Both the position numbers and the translations under genes were made by a program. A stretch of DNA of 46,967 bases from a virus: positions 10,071-57,037 of IMG/VR virus record IMGVR_UViG_3300000116_000020; one strand, given 5' to 3'. The notes below the pieces were generated by a model, which saw only the letters and a program-made list of their open reading frames with translations, made no database searches and was not told the origin of the DNA. Below are positions 46,101-46,967 of the stretch, in pieces; positions within the stretch are counted from its first letter, which is position 1, and every line of letters starts with the position of its first letter.

Positions 46101-46967
46101 ATGTCCGAAAAGTATGGAAAAGACTGGAAAATGTGGGACAAGTATATAATCAATCGTCAAACGATGAAAAAGTCTGATGCGATGAAGGCTGTTCCAGGAA
46201 TAAAGGTTCCACAAGACATGCAGGATGAAATTGACAAAAGAAAATTAAATGTATCCAGTATGTTTAAGAGAAAGGGATTTAATTTAGGTTTAAGAAATGA
46301 AGGGCTGATACCTAATTACCGATTTACCCCTGAAGATGGAAAGTTTGTACCTAACTTGGCTGCTCCTAGGTTTTTAATGCAAGCATTGTCCAAAAAGTGG
46401 AAAGATGTAAAAAAGAAAGCTATATCTTATGGTGCATATAAAGGGCAGAAAACTTCATCTATGCCCAAGTATAGTTATATGCAACACCAAGGAGATTCAA
46501 GAAAGAAAGTTACAACTACAACTTCCGACGGACAAGAAACTGTTAATTATGCCCAAAAGGGTGATTATATCATATCAGGGCCAAGCAAAGAAAAGTATGT
46601 TTGTAAAGAAAAAGATTTTTCAAGTAAATATGTTAAAAATACAAATGGTTCTATTGAGCCAAGGCAGGAAACTAGGCAAGCTGCAAGGGTATCATCAAAA
46701 GATCTAATTGACCCTCAAACACAATCTTCTATATTAAATATTCCAGCACCATGGGGCGGAATAATGAAAATCAGGCCTGGAGATTCAGTTATAAATGATC
46801 CTGGAGGCCCTTATAGGGTAGCCGAAAAAGAATTTAAAAAAACTTACACACAAGCATCTACGGGTTTGATACCTAACTATATGCCTAGGATTTATGCGCC
46901 AAGCAGTCCAATGAATATCGCTAGGGCTCTTAAGTTTGGCGGCAGAACGGCGCTTAACTTGGATGTT
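40116..46967 (+). CDS. Tape measure protein with PNY-separated modules (partial at window end)
   Basis: Open from ATG 40116 to the window edge with no stop: at least 2284 codons. Residues 1-480 resemble TP901-type tape measure proteins (FGASVGIIQGVQRALAGMVG, VATAATELARQGLTMEE, a hydrophobic LTGPGLMIASALLVKLF). From residue 542 on, twelve short (V/I)PN(Y/F/L) motifs, usually preceded by GH, GF or GL, start at about residues 542, 629, 775, 917, 1227, 1413, 1565, 1690, 1708, 2064, 2077 and 2251, and the stretches between them are unrelated to each other. One is GNAT-like (1413-1565), one possibly ADP-ribosyltransferase-like (1227-1413), two hydrophobic repeats lie at 929 and 1046, and two small GD-type units near 2146 and 2222. 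The protein sets tail length; the modules may be delivered enzymes (inference). Confidence 0.85.
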   Translation, partial: MPIKIATVQTGLEKSIRKAVRNVNARGGLNVAINDKQFTGPLGKITGSVSEFNKSLEASNARVIAFGASVGIIQGVQRALAGMVGSAIDVEKKLTEINVVMGLTNQQLNKFGDELFKVARNTAQSFSTVATAATELARQGLTMEETLKRTNDALILTRLTGLDAANAVSGLTAALNTFNKAGLDSTKILSKMAAVDVQFAVSTEDLIDAVSRAGAVANDAGVSFDQLLGAVTAAQQMTARGGKVIGNSFKTIFTRVQRSSTIERLEELGIAVRDMAGNTLPAITVLENLAKTYDTLADTTKAAVAEQVGGVFQINILKAAIKDLADENSILARATMLSSQATDEAYKKNEILNRSLAALSSQTATSIKELAAILGELTFSEGVGDFLNVVKSSIEEFSGFLNQEAGESAGSDFMKGVIQGLGKVLTGPGLMIASALLVKLFGKTLSFLKGSASELLGVVSAAKQQQMIQESIVAVLGENSQLQKRILSQEGNRVAQEKTILSILQAQAREQAKIASAARAVAPGIAKAGYNATLTKTRSGGHIPNYVAPEERMLETKGALEGGYRPGKIKSMKMPGLGRVIYNSAEEVKKFPGMNQPAIIPPKTSRAGKKYEKNFKKVHGFNPYANEGHVPNYGVASSIKKIIWGSMTLGKRSNPLEGLKSSKNVSKEVQEFEVNREMWRSLSQSSYFKYRKANQKSIEKKLLTDGGLNKTKNLRFGELPRDMYEKAVSLYYGKNSKFQPSGSAIPPEIFPTAFVNRSMRSKLGLHDSTEASSGFVPNFMPLRINSKSLQSIASRAKIRKDDFDGGTIGMSKLLEILSGRLFTSIKYRRKGKDDDFETLFLSGARSGVHQYKKGAPAPKGYSSWKELDEVTGTKVVHANSAGIGEKGYRRLKLRRVESIVSRGKHYKVDPNIAASGHIPNYEFDKNKFGPYVVGKEVLKIGKEGAKSASDIGINAMKSAYGLGSSVVGGINNMMLSNPKSMGLMGLGTATAFSTMPAPAAGILTAAMAAVHGLSTAAEYGPSNPDPEGSRKIEEERIKNLKGINRFGPYAVFKSMFESGSSGIKKAGSSILDSGKSMLQSGVGAVKSINKSMVRDPRGFISGMAPIGAIGGAFATLPPVLATFLSAGVAGASAIAGAGKQYGEIQKRNKAAKAASINANVTDQMIAKGEKGIINPALLGKSIGKVRAGQLPKEFQEKAISMMRKGGNRGSYITRAMRKVLGIKSDGFVPNLAKPGMTLTPKAPSTLWSTHPTFNIDSIRKHGIKTFPGTLSKYQSRSEEIRRLEKMDQHGMLNPREKTQLEFMRQQEGHIFGWGTKPQAHVMGFQRAFKDKFERNLKVPMEELSSLYNVVKFRVDPKKWIRDDLDPTYNNAWRSKQDVSPEDIISIKPIDQVLAKETLKINPTAAGAILSSGLVPNYANRIPSVIKTQEFKGQGGVPNQIKFSSNVGNKPFTESMAVIIPDPKNSLKPGLQVINTLESNPDLRGKGYGRELYEYMADYAKKKGYAGLYGDMGTSPSVMRVVDSIAKKGKFNVEKNSDLKFFKDDFDTTGMYASDSWTYKLSNEGLIPNYSISRTMARLQDSATYARGKLTSVQSRSQGKLKDFILRRAKLNPEAREFEPPKFDLTLARNGKPVEYLDNSTASRARAAVITSDGKTHLGYWHDNIREDLKRRKVNLRGSKDLELTWANQGLIPNYKNLKQPKIYNNDGLIPNYALMGAPVGIDYLSGLRGISPQVYSDSIIDKAESLKDEQKRSQSLNEISKRPDIAIKALNYLDNSGLERVKNALSADNALRSSDWTYVKSGVGKVTSADVSRDLSKIPAREIFNYLTGKTDRIQGSVPGHFIRLLDHSDRYMQARDMIGSSPTVTKVIKQQVSAIKKSPKRRSLVMDEVLNKDVLKLGFDPQRGLSMAQRKSNELREKLGMGGMLARMYQSSTPLSKSSPSGFGKFGDQTLNNILSDPKSRHIRDIIDRTNVHQQKINLKPLAGQVRAMQENKSMSEKYGKDWKMWDKYIINRQTMKKSDAMKAVPGIKVPQDMQDEIDKRKLNVSSMFKRKGFNLGLRNEGLIPNYRFTPEDGKFVPNLAAPRFLMQALSKKWKDVKKKAISYGAYKGQKTSSMPKYSYMQHQGDSRKKVTTTTSDGQETVNYAQKGDYIISGPSKEKYVCKEKDFSSKYVKNTNGSIEPRQETRQAARVSSKDLIDPQTQSSILNIPAPWGGIMKIRPGDSVINDPGGPYRVAEKEFKKTYTQASTGLIPNYMPRIYAPSSPMNIARALKFGGRTALNLDV
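42864..43796 (+). other. Tape measure internal duplication of hydrophobic unit
   Basis: Two related segments begin NKFGPYVVGKEVLK (about residue 926) and NRFGPYAVFKSMFE (about 1043). Each is followed by Ser/Gly-rich sequence and a strongly hydrophobic stretch (GLMGLGTATAFSTMPAPAAG; GMAPIGAIGGAFATLPPVLA) that could cross or insert into a membrane. They lie between the PN motifs at 917 and 1227. Confidence 0.55.
43794..44352 (+). other. Tape measure module 1227-1413, possible ADP-ribosyltransferase-like fold
   Basis: After FVPNLAKP, the segment contains STHPTFNIDSIRKHGIKTFPG, an EGHIFGWGTKPQAHV stretch, VVKFRVDPKKWIRDD and ending WRSKQDVSPEDIISIKP. The order 'H..T...SI..HG', 'W.t...A' and 'v.vdp......spedI' resembles ART-type toxin and KptA-like folds. 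No catalytic triad can be assigned with certainty, so this is a suggestion. Confidence 0.3.
44352..44820 (+). other. Tape measure module 1413-1565, GNAT acetyltransferase
   Basis: The core VINTLESNPDLRGKGYGRELYEYMADYAKKKGY includes the acetyl-CoA pyrophosphate-binding motif A as R-G-K-G-Y-G (residues 1483-1488) followed by the amphipathic helix, then an SPSVMRVVDSIAKKGKF element and a C-terminal strand. This is a strong match to the GNAT fold (motif R/Q-x-x-G-x-G/A). It lies between the PN motifs LVPNYA and LIPNYS, so it is a discrete module. Confidence 0.75.
46551..46850 (+). other. Tape measure tandem small GD-type beta modules
   Basis: AQKGDYIISGPSKEKYVCKEKDFSSKY (near residue 2146) and IRPGDSVINDPGGPYRVAEKEFKKTY (near 2222) have the same layout: (K/R)xGDxx, a Gly/Pro turn, Y(V/R)V..K.F..(K/S).Y. 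They look like two copies of a small beta module of the type seen in phage and bacterial proteins with a PGDYL-like motif. Function unknown. Confidence 0.45.

Noticed and set aside
1-46967. CRISPR arrays, insertion sequences, tRNAs and integrases
   Set aside because: None was found: repeats seen here are short leader or promoter motifs, not regularly spaced arrays, and no transposase or integrase motif was recognised.

Overview
The window is part of an AT-rich genome of a tailed double-stranded DNA phage (Caudoviricetes). Evidence is a large terminase subunit, portal, protease/scaffold, HK97-like major capsid protein, tail tube and TP901-type tape measure protein, plus a phage sigma factor, PhoH and many tiny genes. 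No tail sheath, integrase, DNA polymerase, lysis gene or tRNA was recognised, so a siphovirus-like morphology is suggested but not proven. The host cannot be named from the sequence. The genome clearly continues past both ends: a partial gene at base 1 and a tape measure gene still open at base 46967.

Layout. (1) 1-6230, + strand: early-type block of about 20 small genes, ending in a conserved phage gene (4286-4789) and a DUF932 gene (5208-6134). Nine promoters share TTGAC or TTGCAA at -35, a TATGG-like extended -10 and an upstream A-tract. In six of them the start codon falls exactly where transcription should begin (leaderless). (2) 6135-6533: gene-free, with a terminator and a G/C homopolymer hairpin. 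(3) 6534-8327, +: small membrane protein, lipoprotein with a transglutaminase-like triad, WcbI-like enzyme. (4) 15442 down to 8296, -: glycan cassette with five sulfotransferase-like proteins, two DYDV glycosyltransferase-like proteins and two related glycan-associated proteins. (5) 22630 down to 15481, -: J-domain protein, PhoH, membrane peptide, zinc ribbon, sigma factor, possible small terminase, SNase, zinc-finger ERCC4 nuclease, SAM-decarboxylase-like protein, TerL. (6) 22645-27193, mostly +: second half of the glycan cassette, including an 798-residue glycosyltransferase/sulfotransferase-like fusion and two more DYDV proteins. (7) 27206-27312: a likely small structured RNA or attenuated leader. 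(8) 27331-33855, +: head genes. (9) 36541 down to 33857, -: four unknown genes inside the structural block. (10) 36601-46967, +: neck/tail genes, tail tube and tape measure.

How it may work together. Host sigma-70-like RNA polymerase probably reads the early block; the phage sigma factor may read a recurrent GTGTAAT motif found just upstream of several late + strand genes, some of which directly follow intrinsic terminators. The two glycan arms share paralogues and could build or alter a sulfated glycan on the virion or the host surface. The most unusual protein is the tape measure: after a normal N-terminal region it becomes a chain of dissimilar modules separated by twelve (V/I)PN(Y/F/L) motifs, one of which is a convincing GNAT acetyltransferase and one a possible ADP-ribosyltransferase-like fold. 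Whether these are cargo delivered with the tail is an inference.
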